Below, piece by piece: positions 25,700 through 34,283 of a stretch of 64,000 bases of DNA. The stretch spans positions 1 to 64,000 of the forward strand of contig NZ_JACJLR010000009.1 of NCBI RefSeq assembly GCF_016902345.1, given 5' to 3'. The notes beneath the pieces are model-generated. The model worked only from the letters and a program-made list of their open reading frames with translations, was not told the origin of the DNA and ran no database searches. Made by a program: the position numbers and the translations under genes. Source of the stretch: Mediterraneibacter glycyrrhizinilyticus (lineage in GTDB: Bacteria; Bacillota; Clostridia; Lachnospirales; Lachnospiraceae). Positions within the stretch are counted from its first letter, which is position 1. Each line of letters begins with the position of its first letter.

Positions 25700-25906
25700 G
25701 GGAGGCAGCGCCGCCCGCGGCGCGTTCCTCCCGTCCCCTGTCCAGCAGGCTCCTGCCGACCGGAAGAAGCCCAGCCGGAGGCATCCGTTGTCTAAGGGCC
25801 GTTAAACCAATGCCGGCACTTGGCGTGTGTCCTTTGCGCGCCTACGTGTCCGCTGCATTGGTTTCCGAGCGCGAGCGTGCCCGCAGACAATGGATACCTC
25901 CGGCGG
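25700..25906 (-). repeat. Structured intergenic repeat, copy D
   Basis: Minus-strand copy facing copy C. Stems: CCGGAGGTATCC/GGATGCCTCCGG (one G-T pair), TTGTCT/AGACAA, AAACCAATGC/GCATTGGTTT, and a weaker fourth stem GGCG/CGCC; then GGGAGG...CCTCCC (25700-25732 on plus). Joining segments AAGTGCC and AACGG are kept. Confidence 0.82.
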
Positions 25907-25931
25907 ACTTTTATCCCCAAACGGCAGGGAC

Positions 25932-26984
25932 TCACTGCGACAGGGGCAGATCTTCCGTGGTGGTGTGAAGTTCGTAGTCTGAGGTGACAAATACAGCCTC
26001 AACCCCGTCCAGGCTCTGAATCAGTTCCATCCCTTTTTCGAGCCCCAGCGCATAGCAGGTTGTACTGAGGGCATCTCCATCCACAGAATTGTCGGAGATG
26101 ATGGAAACCTGATACAGGTCGTTCTGAATGGGATAGCCTGTGCCGGGATCCAGAATGTGGTGGTAGATGGTTCCGTCTTTTTCAAAATATCGTTCATAGT
26201 TTCCGGATGTCACAACGGACTGATCGTCTATCTCCAGGACGGCGATCGGCGTCCCGTCAGACTCAAAGGGCTTCTGAAGCCCGATCCGGAAGGGGGAACC
26301 GTCATATTTGGAACCGACGGCGAGCATGTTCCCGCCCAGGTTGATCAGAGCGTGCTCGACGCCTTCTTCCTTAAGATACTCTTTCAGCTGATCAGCGATA
26401 TAGCCTTTTGCGATGCCTCCCAGATCGATCTTTGTATCCGGATCGGAAAGCGTGACCGTGTTCCCGTCAACTTTTACATTGCGGTAATCAATGTGAGTGA
26501 CAGCCTCGGCGAGCTCTTCCGGATCCGGCAGTGTCTTGTCCTCGTTGTCAGTAAAGTCCCACAGTTCGCTGGCAGAAGCGATCGTGATATCAAAATACCC
26601 GTTTGAGATATCCCCGTATTCCAGTCCGAGACGGATCAGCTCGGCTGTCTCATCTGACACGGTGACAGGCTGGCCGCCGGAATTGTTGATCTTCGACACT
26701 TCGCTGTCCTCGATCGTTCGGCTGAAGAGCTGTTCATAGTATCCGCAGAGCTCTTCGCAGTGGTCCAGTACATCTCTGTCTGCGCCCCAGACTTCCACGG
26801 TCACTACGGTATCAAAATACATTCCGGTCATGCTCAGCGACTCGTTATCCCGGGGAGAACTACATCCGCCGATAGAGACTATAAGGGAAGCTGAAGTGGC
26901 CAGGACGGCGCATAAAGTGTTCCATCCCCTTCGGTCTGAGGAAGGAGAGCATAAAAGCGGTTTTGACAACCTTGTTCTATTCAT
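25932..26984 (-). CDS. apbE: FAD:protein FMN transferase (lipoprotein)
   Basis: 350 aa from the ATG at 26984 (TGGAG upstream); the frame extends further but the promoter at 27049-27077 excludes a longer start. A lipoprotein signal with the lipobox SIGGC precedes the ApbE domain: TGMYFDTVVTVEVWG, the KIDLGGIAKGYIAD motif and HHILDPGTGYPIQN. It transfers FMN from FAD to a Thr in exported proteins. Likely substrates are RnfG and RnfD encoded next door. Convergent with rnfB. Confidence 0.95.
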   Translation of the reverse strand: MNRTRLSKPLLCSPSSDRRGWNTLCAVLATSASLIVSIGGCSSPRDNESLSMTGMYFDTVVTVEVWGADRDVLDHCEELCGYYEQLFSRTIEDSEVSKINNSGGQPVTVSDETAELIRLGLEYGDISNGYFDITIASASELWDFTDNEDKTLPDPEELAEAVTHIDYRNVKVDGNTVTLSDPDTKIDLGGIAKGYIADQLKEYLKEEGVEHALINLGGNMLAVGSKYDGSPFRIGLQKPFESDGTPIAVLEIDDQSVVTSGNYERYFEKDGTIYHHILDPGTGYPIQNDLYQVSIISDNSVDGDALSTTCYALGLEKGMELIQSLDGVEAVFVTSDYELHTTTEDLPLSQ

Positions 26985-27048
26985 AAGATTGCTCCATTCT
27001 GCCGCGAAAAAGGCGGCGTTTTTGTTTTCTGTTTTAAGCCATGACGCT

Positions 27049-27077
27049 ATTATACTGGTTTTGGATGAGATGTACAA
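27049..27077 (-). promoter_or_regulatory. Promoter of apbE
   Basis: Minus strand TTGTAC (27077-27072), 17 bases, TATAAT (27054-27049). The leader contains a small hairpin (GCCGCC...GCGGC, near 27001-27017). Confidence 0.8.
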
Positions 27078-27089
27078 TCGAACGTTTGG

Positions 27090-27118
27090 TTGCATTCCGT
27101 TTTTTTGTGTGCTATGAT
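27090..27118 (+). promoter_or_regulatory. Promoter of the NusG-II/Gx transporter operon
   Basis: TTGCAT (27090-27095), 17 bases, TATGAT (27113-27118). It lies back to back with the apbE promoter, with 12 bases between the two -35 boxes, so both could share control. Confidence 0.75.
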
Positions 27119-27140
27119 ATTGGACGAAAGAGGTAACGGC

Positions 27141-27497
27141 ATGAAGAAAAATGACTGGATCCTTGCCGGAGTGATCATCGTGATCGCGGCTGCGATCCTG
27201 CTGTTTCAGCTTACAAGAGGGGACAGCGGAGCAGGAGAGGTGATTGTCACTGTGGACGGGGAGACATTTGGAACATACAGTCTGGCGGAAAATCAGACTG
27301 TGGATATTGGCGGAACGAACCGTCTTATTATTCAAGATGGAACGGCGCAGATGGAGTGGGCGGACTGCCCGGATCAGGTCTGCGTGGATCACAGTGCGAT
27401 ATCACGGGAGGGTGAGAGCATCATCTGCCTTCCAAATCAGGTGGTCGTTTCTGTGGAAAGCGGCGAGGAAGCTGAACTGGACGGAGTGGTCCGCTGA
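27141..27497 (+). CDS. NusG domain II-containing membrane-anchored protein
   Basis: 118 aa from the ATG at 27141 (AGAGGT upstream). A single N-terminal membrane helix (WILAGVIIVIAAAILLFQL) is followed by an extracellular beta domain with VIVTVDGETFGTYSL and CPDQVCVDHSAIS...ICLPNQVVV, the pattern of the NusG_II (DUF) family that is unrelated in role to transcription factor NusG. Such proteins commonly neighbour apbE and FMN-binding genes. The paired cysteines (CPDQVC, IC) could bind a metal or form a disulphide. Function unproven. Confidence 0.85.
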   Translation: MKKNDWILAGVIIVIAAAILLFQLTRGDSGAGEVIVTVDGETFGTYSLAENQTVDIGGTNRLIIQDGTAQMEWADCPDQVCVDHSAISREGESIICLPNQVVVSVESGEEAELDGVVR

Positions 27498-27509
27498 AGA
27501 GGTGCAGTG

Positions 27510-28010
27510 ATGAAGAGCAGAGCAGCTTATTTTGGGGTATTTACGGCGCTGGCGCTGATCTTAAGCTATGTAGAGATGCTGATCCCGATCAATTTTGGCA
27601 TTCCCGGTGCAAAGCTGGGACTTGCAAATCTCATCATCGTGATCGTGCTCTACAAAACAGACTGGAAGGAAGCGCTGCTCCTTTCTGTCGTGAGGGTCGT
27701 GCTGGCAGGGTTTATCTTTGGAAATATGTTCAGTATCCTGTACAGCCTGGCGGGCGGCGTCCTTAGCCTTGCAGTTCAGGCGCTGTTGAAAAAGCAGGGA
27801 AGTTTCAGTGTGACAGGAGTCAGCATTGCAGGCGGTGTCAGCCATAATATCGGGCAGCTTATTGTGGCAATGATCGTTGTCGAGACCTATCAGGTGGGGT
27901 ATTATCTCCCGGTTCTTTTGATCGCCGGAGTCCTGACCGGACTTTTGATCGGTATTATTTCCGGGGAAGTGCTGAAGCGGATCCGGCAGATCGATCTGAC
28001 AATGGAATAA
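27510..28010 (+). CDS. Gx transporter family membrane protein
   Basis: 166 aa from the ATG at 27510 (an overlapping GTG sits at 27507). Five to six membrane helices with LGLANLIIVIVLYKTDWKEAL, FGNMFSILYSLAGGVLS and GGVSHNIGQLIVA, typical of the family formerly called heptaprenyl diphosphate synthase component I. These resemble ECF-type S components and recur beside apbE and NusG-II genes in gut Firmicutes, so a role in flavin or quinone-precursor supply for exported redox proteins is plausible but unproven. Confidence 0.85.
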   Translation: MKSRAAYFGVFTALALILSYVEMLIPINFGIPGAKLGLANLIIVIVLYKTDWKEALLLSVVRVVLAGFIFGNMFSILYSLAGGVLSLAVQALLKKQGSFSVTGVSIAGGVSHNIGQLIVAMIVVETYQVGYYLPVLLIAGVLTGLLIGIISGEVLKRIRQIDLTME

Positions 28011-28058
28011 GGATCTGCTATTGGCAAAAAAATATGACAGAGAAGAAAGAGGAAAACC

Positions 28059-28670
28059 ATGATAACATATGTGCGCGGAGAACTGGCGGCGGTAGAAGAG
28101 GACAAGGCAGTCATTGATGTGGGGGGCGTCGGATATGGCGTCTTCATGTCCGGACAGGCATTGAGCATTCTGCCTCCGGTTGGAAATGAAGTGAAGATTC
28201 ATACATATCTTAATGTGAAAGAGGATTCAATGCAGCTCTTTGGCTTTCTGACCAGAGAGGATCTTGAGGTCTTCCGTCTGGTGATCGGGGTGAGCGGGAT
28301 CGGACCGAAGGGTGGTCTGAACATCCTTTCCTGTCTGTCTCCGGATGAACTTCGTTTCGCAGTCATGTCAGGAGATGCGAAAGCGATCTCGGCGGCGCCG
28401 GGAATCGGTAAGAAGACGGCAGAGAAATTGATCTTGGAACTGAAAGACAAGATGAAGATCGAGGATGTGCTGGAACATGCGGCCCATGGCGATGAAGCCC
28501 CCGGCGCAGTATCCGGAGCATCGGAGAGCGGGATGCAGGCGGAGGCAGTGCAGGCTCTTGTGGCTCTCGGATACGGGAGCGCGGAGAGCATGCGCGCCGT
28601 GAAAAAGACCTCTCAGGAGTGTGGGACAGTGGAGGATATCCTGAAAGAAGCTTTGAAATATCTCTTTTGA
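28059..28670 (+). CDS. ruvA: Holliday junction branch migration protein RuvA
   Basis: 203 aa. OB-fold N-terminus (ITYVRGELAAVEEDKAVIDVGGVGYGV), helix-hairpin-helix motifs VSGIGPKGGLNILS and APGIGKKTAEKLILELKDK, and a small C-terminal RuvB-binding domain. Binds Holliday junctions as a tetramer and loads RuvB. Precedes ruvB by about 100 bases. Confidence 0.97.
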   Translation: MITYVRGELAAVEEDKAVIDVGGVGYGVFMSGQALSILPPVGNEVKIHTYLNVKEDSMQLFGFLTREDLEVFRLVIGVSGIGPKGGLNILSCLSPDELRFAVMSGDAKAISAAPGIGKKTAEKLILELKDKMKIEDVLEHAAHGDEAPGAVSGASESGMQAEAVQALVALGYGSAESMRAVKKTSQECGTVEDILKEALKYLF

Positions 28671-28776
28671 TCAGGAAAAGTGCCTGAACGGAGAAACAGC
28701 CGGCAGGAATGATGCCGAGGCGGAAAATGCCTGAATGGGGCGGGAAGAATATGAAGTACAGCGAAAGGTGAACGTG

Positions 28777-29796
28777 GTGGGAAAGCGAATCATAACAACA
28801 GAAAATCTGGAAGAAGATATTAAGATCGAGGGACAGCTGCGCCCTCAGACGCTGGAAGACTATATCGGGCAGGAAAAGGCGAAGAAGACACTGAAGGTCT
28901 ATATCGAGGCGGCGAAAGCACGGGGAGAGGCGCTGGACCATGTGCTTTTTTACGGCCCTCCCGGGCTTGGAAAGACAACTCTGGCCGGGATCATTGCAAA
29001 TGAGATGGGAGTCAATCTGAAAGTGACATCTGGTCCGGCGATCGAGAAACCGGGCGAGATCGCGGCGATCCTGAACAGCCTTCAGGAGAACGACGTACTC
29101 TTTGTAGATGAGATCCACCGTCTGAACCGCCAGGTAGAAGAAGTGCTTTATCCGGCGATGGAAGACTACGCCATCGACATTATGATAGGAAAAGGAGCCA
29201 GCGCCAGGTCGATCCGGCTGAACCTGCCCCAATTTACCCTGGTAGGAGCAACGACGAGAGTGGGAATGCTGACAGCCCCTCTGCGGGACCGCTTTGGCGT
29301 GGTGGACCGGCTGGAGTTCTACACGAACGAGGAATTAAAGACCATTATCCTGCGGTCTGCCCGCGTGCTGGATGTGGAGATCGAGGAGGAGGGGGCACTG
29401 GAACTTGCGAGGAGATCCAGGGGAACGCCCCGACTGGCAAACCGCCTTCTGAAAAGAGTGCGGGATTTTGCCCAGGTAAAATATGATGGAAAGATCACAC
29501 GGAGGGTGGCGGATTACGCGCTGGATCTTCTGGATGTAGACAGATATGGCCTGGATCACAATGACAGGATGATCCTTCTGACCATGATCGAGAAATTTCA
29601 GGGTGGTCCCGTTGGGCTGGATACACTTGCCGCAGCCATCTCGGAAGACGCCGGGACACTGGAAGATGTGTACGAGCCATACCTCCTGCAGAACGGGTTT
29701 ATTCAGAGGACACCCCGCGGGCGTATCGTGACAGAGCGTGCCTATGGTCATCTTGGGATCCCGTCTCCGCTGGGAACTACGCACACATCTGACTGA
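28777..29796 (+). CDS. ruvB: Holliday junction helicase motor RuvB
   Basis: 339 aa from the GTG at 28777, which has AAAGGTG at the right distance and gives the usual start ([13 protein letters not shown]). An ATG at 28735 would add 14 residues. AAA+ motifs are clear: Walker [10 protein letters not shown], Walker [10 protein letters not shown], sensor I TLVGATTR and arginine finger APLRDRFG; a winged-helix domain ends the protein ([18 protein letters not shown]). Drives branch migration with RuvA. Confidence 0.96.
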   Translation: MGKRIITTENLEEDIKIEGQLRPQTLEDYIGQEKAKKTLKVYIEAAKARGEALDHVLFYGPPGLGKTTLAGIIANEMGVNLKVTSGPAIEKPGEIAAILNSLQENDVLFVDEIHRLNRQVEEVLYPAMEDYAIDIMIGKGASARSIRLNLPQFTLVGATTRVGMLTAPLRDRFGVVDRLEFYTNEELKTIILRSARVLDVEIEEEGALELARRSRGTPRLANRLLKRVRDFAQVKYDGKITRRVADYALDLLDVDRYGLDHNDRMILLTMIEKFQGGPVGLDTLAAAISEDAGTLEDVYEPYLLQNGFIQRTPRGRIVTERAYGHLGIPSPLGTTHTSD

Positions 29797-29849
29797 AGCC
29801 GTCTTGAACACCTGCCGGTCAGTGCAATCCACATTTACTGAAAAAACTG

Positions 29850-29878
29850 TTGGTTTTTACTGGCAAATAGTTTATAAT
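29850..29878 (+). promoter_or_regulatory. Promoter of zapA
   Basis: TTGGTT (29850-29855), 17 bases, TATAAT (29873-29878), about 30 bases before the zapA start. Confidence 0.7.
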
Positions 29879-29906
29879 AGCTTTTAGGAAACACGAGGAG
29901 GATGCT

Positions 29907-30317
29907 ATGAGTTCGGCAAAACATTTTACAGAGGTATTGATCGGGGGAAAAGTATACACTCTCAGTGGATTTGAGGGAGAAGAGTATCTGCAGAAAGTAT
30001 CTTCCTATCTGAACCATAAGATAACAGAGTGTGCGAACAGCGAAGGATATCGGAAGCAGAGTGCGGATACGAGGAATGTTCTCCTGGCACTGAACATTGC
30101 GGATGATTATTTCAAGGCGAAAAAGCAGGGAGATTCCCTCGAGAATGATATCGAGATGAAAGACAAGGAAATGTACGATCTGAAGCATGAGCTGATTTCC
30201 GCGCAGATCAAATTGGAGAACGCGGAGAAAGAACTTGCGAAGATGAAAGAGGAGAATAACGATCTCCAGATGCAGATCGTCAAGCTGGAAACAGAGATGA
30301 AAAACCGGAGAAGGTAA
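29907..30317 (+). CDS. zapA: Cell division protein ZapA
   Basis: 136 aa. N-terminal ZapA domain (TEVLIGGKVYTLSGFEGEEYLQKVSSYLNHKI...ALNIADDYFKA) followed by a long coiled coil rich in E/K/L to the C-terminus. It would bind and bundle FtsZ at the division site. The coiled-coil tail makes it longer than the ~85 aa B. subtilis protein, as in other Lachnospiraceae. A hairpin follows directly. Confidence 0.9.
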   Translation: MSSAKHFTEVLIGGKVYTLSGFEGEEYLQKVSSYLNHKITECANSEGYRKQSADTRNVLLALNIADDYFKAKKQGDSLENDIEMKDKEMYDLKHELISAQIKLENAEKELAKMKEENNDLQMQIVKLETEMKNRRR

Positions 30318-30320
30318 AAG

Positions 30321-30352
30321 ATAGGCTGTCAGAAACGACAGCCTATTTCATT
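30321..30352 (+). terminator. Hairpin after zapA
   Basis: ATAGGCTGTC (30321-30330) pairs with GACAGCCTAT (30337-30346), followed by a weak TTCATT tail. It may only attenuate before the U32 peptidase gene. Confidence 0.6.
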
Positions 30353-30379
30353 AACAGGAAAGAAACGGAAAATAGAAAT

Positions 30380-32809
30380 ATGAACAGTAACAATTTACAG
30401 AGAAAGATAGAAATCCTGGCACCGGCGGGTTCCTATGACTGCTTCCGGGCGGCGGTGAACGCCGGCGCCGATGCCGTTTATGCAGGAGGCCCCAGGTTTG
30501 GAGCCAGGGCATATGCGGATAATTTCTCGGAGAGAGAACTTATCCAGGCAATCGGGGAGGCACATCTTCACGGCTGCCGTTTTTATCTGACAGTGAACAC
30601 ACTTCTGAAAGAAACAGAGATCAAAGATCTGTATGACTATTTGGCGCCTCTCTATGAAGCGGGGCTTGACGCGGTCATAGTTCAGGATACAGGAGTGTTC
30701 AAGCTGATAAGAGAAAATTTTCCGGGGATGGATATTCATGCCAGTACGCAGATGACGGTCACAAATGCTAGGGGAGCGGGATTTCTGGAGGAACGGGGAG
30801 CAGTGAGAGTAGTGCCGGCAAGAGAACTTTCGCTTTCAGAGATCCGCAGTATCCGGCAGGAAACAGGATTGGAGATCGAGTGCTTTGTCCACGGAGCGCT
30901 CTGCTACTGTTATTCCGGGCAGTGTCTTTTGAGCAGTATGATCGGCGGACGGAGCGGAAACCGGGGACAGTGCGCCCAGCCCTGCCGCCTTCCCTATACT
31001 GTGAATGGGGAGACAAAATATTTTCTGAGCCTGAAGGATATCTGCACGCTGGAACTGATCCCGGAGCTGATCGAGGCAGGGATCGATTCTTTCAAGATCG
31101 AAGGGAGGATGAAGAATCCGGAGTATGTTGCTGCCGTGACAGCAATGTACAGAAAGTATACCGATCTGTATCATCAGAAGGGAAAGAAAAATTTCCGGGT
31201 GGAACACCGGGACAGAGAGATTTTGATGGATCTCTACAACCGGGGAGGGTCCCATTCAGGATACTATAAAGTGCACAATGGCCGGGACATGCTTGCGCTG
31301 GACCGGCCGAACCATGCAGGTGTGCCGGCGGTGCGAATGACCTCGCAGCAGGGAAGAGAGATTCGTGGAATCGCGCTGACCGGACTGGACCGGGGTGACG
31401 TACTGGAGACCGGAGGGGGGAAGAATAACTATACTCTCGGGGAAAAAGTACAAGAGGGCGGAAACGTGAGTTTCTTGGTACAGAAAGGAACTTCGTTTAA
31501 AAGGGGAACCGTGTTTAACCGGATCCGAAATGAACAGCTCATCCGTGAGATCCGGGAGAAGTATCTTGGCGGGGGGAGACAGATACGGGTTACGGGAGTC
31601 CTTGCTCTCCGTGCAGGGTCCCCGGCCTGTCTCACGGTAAGCAGCGGGGATATTGTGTATACAGCAGAGTCATCGGAAATTGTGCAGACCGCGCAGAATC
31701 GTCCTCTGTCGGAGAGCGACGTGGAAAGGCAGATCCGGAAAACAGGAAACTCAGAGTTCTGTTTTGAAAAACTGGAGATCACTGCCGGAGAAAATATCTT
31801 TCTCCCGGTCCAGCAGCTGAAAACGCTGAGAAGAGAGGCATTTGCGGGGCTGAAAGAAGTTCTCCTTCAGCAGGACAGGAGAAAGACTCCGTGCAGAAAG
31901 TATGAGTCTGATACCGGAAGAATACAGACATCAGGAAAAGTGAGAACAGAGAGTGCAGCGTCGTCTTTGCCTGTCACGCTTCTGGTCTCTACAGCAGAAC
32001 AGCTGCAGATGGCAGAGCAGTTTCTTTCAGATCATCCGGACAGCGGGATCCGTTGCGTATATCCGGAGTGTAGGATGAGCAGGGACTTCTTCCATAATCC
32101 TAAGATAAAACGTTCGGTGGAGCGTATAAGAGGATTGGGGATACAAGTCATGCCAGCGCTCCCGCATATATTCCGTGAAGAAGCGTCAGACTATCTTACA
32201 GGGGAAAAGGACGCTGTGGCAGGATTCCCGGCAGACGGATTTTTGATCCGGAATATAGAAAGCGTTTACTTTCTCAGAAAACTGCGGTTTGACAAAACGG
32301 TCATATTAGACCATAATCTATATGTGTTTAACCGGTATGCGAAAGCGTTCTGGATAGAACAGGGGATTTCTCATTTTACAGCCCCCCTGGAACTCAACGA
32401 AAATGAGCTGGAAGAACTGGGAATGGAAGACTGCGAGATAGTCGCATACGGAGCGCTCCCGGTGATGCTCTCGGCACAGTGTGTCCGGAAGACTCTCTCC
32501 GGCTGCAGTAAAAAGCCGGGGGTCACGGTTCTGACTGACAGGTATAAAAAGAAATTTAAGGTGGAGAACTGCTGCCAGTTCTGCTACAATATCATTTATA
32601 ATTCAGAACCTCTTTATCTGGGAAAGCAGGTTCAGCGGCTTGGACAACTGGCTCCCGCGTCTCTGAGATTTCAGTTCAGCACAGAGACCGGGAAAGAGAT
32701 GGAAGAGCTGCTCGCCGGGCTTTGCGATGTGTTTTCCGGGAAGAAGAAAGATATTTCCGAATTCCTGCCCGGATATACGCAGGGTCATTTTAAAAGAGGA
32801 ATAATATAA
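30380..32809 (+). CDS. U32 family peptidase/RNA-modification protein (DUF3656-type)
   Basis: 809 aa. The N-terminal ~300 residues are the U32 core (EILAPAGSYDCFRAAVNAGADAVYAGG; PARELSLSEIRSI; CFVHGALCYCYSGQCLLSSMIGGRSGNRGQCAQPCR), and the C-terminal part ends with a cysteine pair (CCQFC). U32 members include collagenase-like enzymes and proteins needed for 5-hydroxylation of RNA bases (RlhA, TrhP); this domain layout is closer to the RNA-modifying group, but activity is not shown. It sits before the ftsW-like gene. Confidence 0.88.
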   Translation: MNSNNLQRKIEILAPAGSYDCFRAAVNAGADAVYAGGPRFGARAYADNFSERELIQAIGEAHLHGCRFYLTVNTLLKETEIKDLYDYLAPLYEAGLDAVIVQDTGVFKLIRENFPGMDIHASTQMTVTNARGAGFLEERGAVRVVPARELSLSEIRSIRQETGLEIECFVHGALCYCYSGQCLLSSMIGGRSGNRGQCAQPCRLPYTVNGETKYFLSLKDICTLELIPELIEAGIDSFKIEGRMKNPEYVAAVTAMYRKYTDLYHQKGKKNFRVEHRDREILMDLYNRGGSHSGYYKVHNGRDMLALDRPNHAGVPAVRMTSQQGREIRGIALTGLDRGDVLETGGGKNNYTLGEKVQEGGNVSFLVQKGTSFKRGTVFNRIRNEQLIREIREKYLGGGRQIRVTGVLALRAGSPACLTVSSGDIVYTAESSEIVQTAQNRPLSESDVERQIRKTGNSEFCFEKLEITAGENIFLPVQQLKTLRREAFAGLKEVLLQQDRRKTPCRKYESDTGRIQTSGKVRTESAASSLPVTLLVSTAEQLQMAEQFLSDHPDSGIRCVYPECRMSRDFFHNPKIKRSVERIRGLGIQVMPALPHIFREEASDYLTGEKDAVAGFPADGFLIRNIESVYFLRKLRFDKTVILDHNLYVFNRYAKAFWIEQGISHFTAPLELNENELEELGMEDCEIVAYGALPVMLSAQCVRKTLSGCSKKPGVTVLTDRYKKKFKVENCCQFCYNIIYNSEPLYLGKQVQRLGQLAPASLRFQFSTETGKEMEELLAGLCDVFSGKKKDISEFLPGYTQGHFKRGII

Positions 32810-32822
32810 AGCAGGTGAACAA

Positions 32823-34283
32823 GTGGTCAATATAGTCATTCAAATAGCAAAATACATCATTATTATCCTGATGGCCGCATATACGTTTTCATGTTTCTCA
32901 ATCTTTACGAGAAACTATGAGAATGAAGAAAAACGAGTGCTGATCCGGCAGAATGTGCTCATGTTTCTTCTGCAGTTTACTGCATTCGGCTCCATGTATC
33001 TGGCAACAGACGACATCAGCATCATGTTTATCTATGCTGCGCTGGCGGTGACGCTTCTGGCGGTGATCCTTTTGTATAATCTGATCTATCCAAATGTCTC
33101 CAGGCTGGTCGTAAATAATATGTGTATGCTGATCAATGCGGGCATGATCATGATCACACGGCTGTCTTACGACAATGAATCGCCTTATGGAAGTGCCGTG
33201 CGGCAGATGATTTTTGTCGTATTGGGTATCGTCTTTGGGCTGACCGTACCGATCCTGATCCGTAAACTGAAATTTTTGGAGAACTGGACTTACATCTACG
33301 CAGGTGCCGGAGGTGCAGCGCTTCTTCTGGTTGCAGTTTTCGCGGTCTCATCCGGAGGTGCAAAGCTGAGTTTCGATCTGGGACCGGTCAGTATCCAGCC
33401 CTCGGAATTTGTTAAGATCCTCTTCGTCTTCTTCGTGGCATCAAGCCTGAAGAAATCAACGGAGTTTAAAAATGTGGTCGTGACTACCGCGGTCGCGGCG
33501 GGACATGTCCTGATTCTTGTGATGTCTACGGATCTTGGAGCAGCATTGATCTTTTTTGTTGTATATCTGGTCATGCTTTATGTGGCGACCAGACAGCCCC
33601 TGTATGCGCTGGCGGGAGTCGGAGCAGGAGTGGTGGCGGCCATAGTGGGATACAATCTGTTTTCGCATATCCAGGTGAGGGTCCAGGCGTGGCAGGATCC
33701 ATTTGCCGCTTACAGCGGAGGCGGATATCAGCTCGCACAGTCGCTCTTCGCCATCGGGACCGGAAGCTGGTTCGGGACCGGTCTGTTCCAGGGACAGCCG
33801 GACACGATCCCTGTAGCGGAGACAGACTTTATTTTTTCGGCGATCACAGAGGAGATGGGCGTGATCTATGCGCTTTGTCTCATTCTGATCTGTGTGAGCT
33901 GTTATGTGATGTTTTTGAACATCGCGATGGAACTGCGTGATCCGTTCTATAAGCTGATCGCGCTGGGATTAGGCACATGTTATATCTTTCAGGTGTTTCT
34001 CCAGATCGGGGGAGTGACAAAATTCATCCCCTCCACCGGAGTGACCCTTCCTCTCGTGAGTTACGGCGGAAGTTCCCTTCTGAGTACGATGATCATGTTT
34101 GGCATTATCCAGGGGCTGTACATCATCCGCGAGGACGAGGAAGAAGAGAGGATTGAAAGAAAGAGAGAAAGAGAGTTGAGAAATGAGCCGAGAAAGACGA
34201 ACAGAAAGAACACAGCGAAGGCAGGACCGAGGTTCGAGGAAGTCCCAAAACAGAGAACGCGCAAGAAACAAAGAGTTCGCTAG
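32823..34283 (+). CDS. FtsW/RodA/SpoVE-family glycosyltransferase
   Basis: 486 aa, GTG start. About ten membrane helices; SEDS motifs include SIQPSEFVKI, a large extracellular loop with QAWQDPF...GGGYQLAQSLFAIGTGSWFGTGLFQG, and FIPSTGVTLPLVSYGGSSLLSTM. Polymerises lipid II glycan strands together with a class B PBP. The partner PBP gene follows and starts 101 bases inside this gene; the C-terminus here is an unusually long basic/acidic tail. Which of FtsW, RodA or SpoVE it is cannot be told from sequence alone. Confidence 0.93.
   Translation: MVNIVIQIAKYIIIILMAAYTFSCFSIFTRNYENEEKRVLIRQNVLMFLLQFTAFGSMYLATDDISIMFIYAALAVTLLAVILLYNLIYPNVSRLVVNNMCMLINAGMIMITRLSYDNESPYGSAVRQMIFVVLGIVFGLTVPILIRKLKFLENWTYIYAGAGGAALLLVAVFAVSSGGAKLSFDLGPVSIQPSEFVKILFVFFVASSLKKSTEFKNVVVTTAVAAGHVLILVMSTDLGAALIFFVVYLVMLYVATRQPLYALAGVGAGVVAAIVGYNLFSHIQVRVQAWQDPFAAYSGGGYQLAQSLFAIGTGSWFGTGLFQGQPDTIPVAETDFIFSAITEEMGVIYALCLILICVSCYVMFLNIAMELRDPFYKLIALGLGTCYIFQVFLQIGGVTKFIPSTGVTLPLVSYGGSSLLSTMIMFGIIQGLYIIREDEEEERIERKRERELRNEPRKTNRKNTAKAGPRFEEVPKQRTRKKQRVR

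Noticed and set aside
25561-25968. Open frames crossing the C/D island on both strands
   Set aside because: They arise from the GC-rich palindromic repeat and lack start signals.
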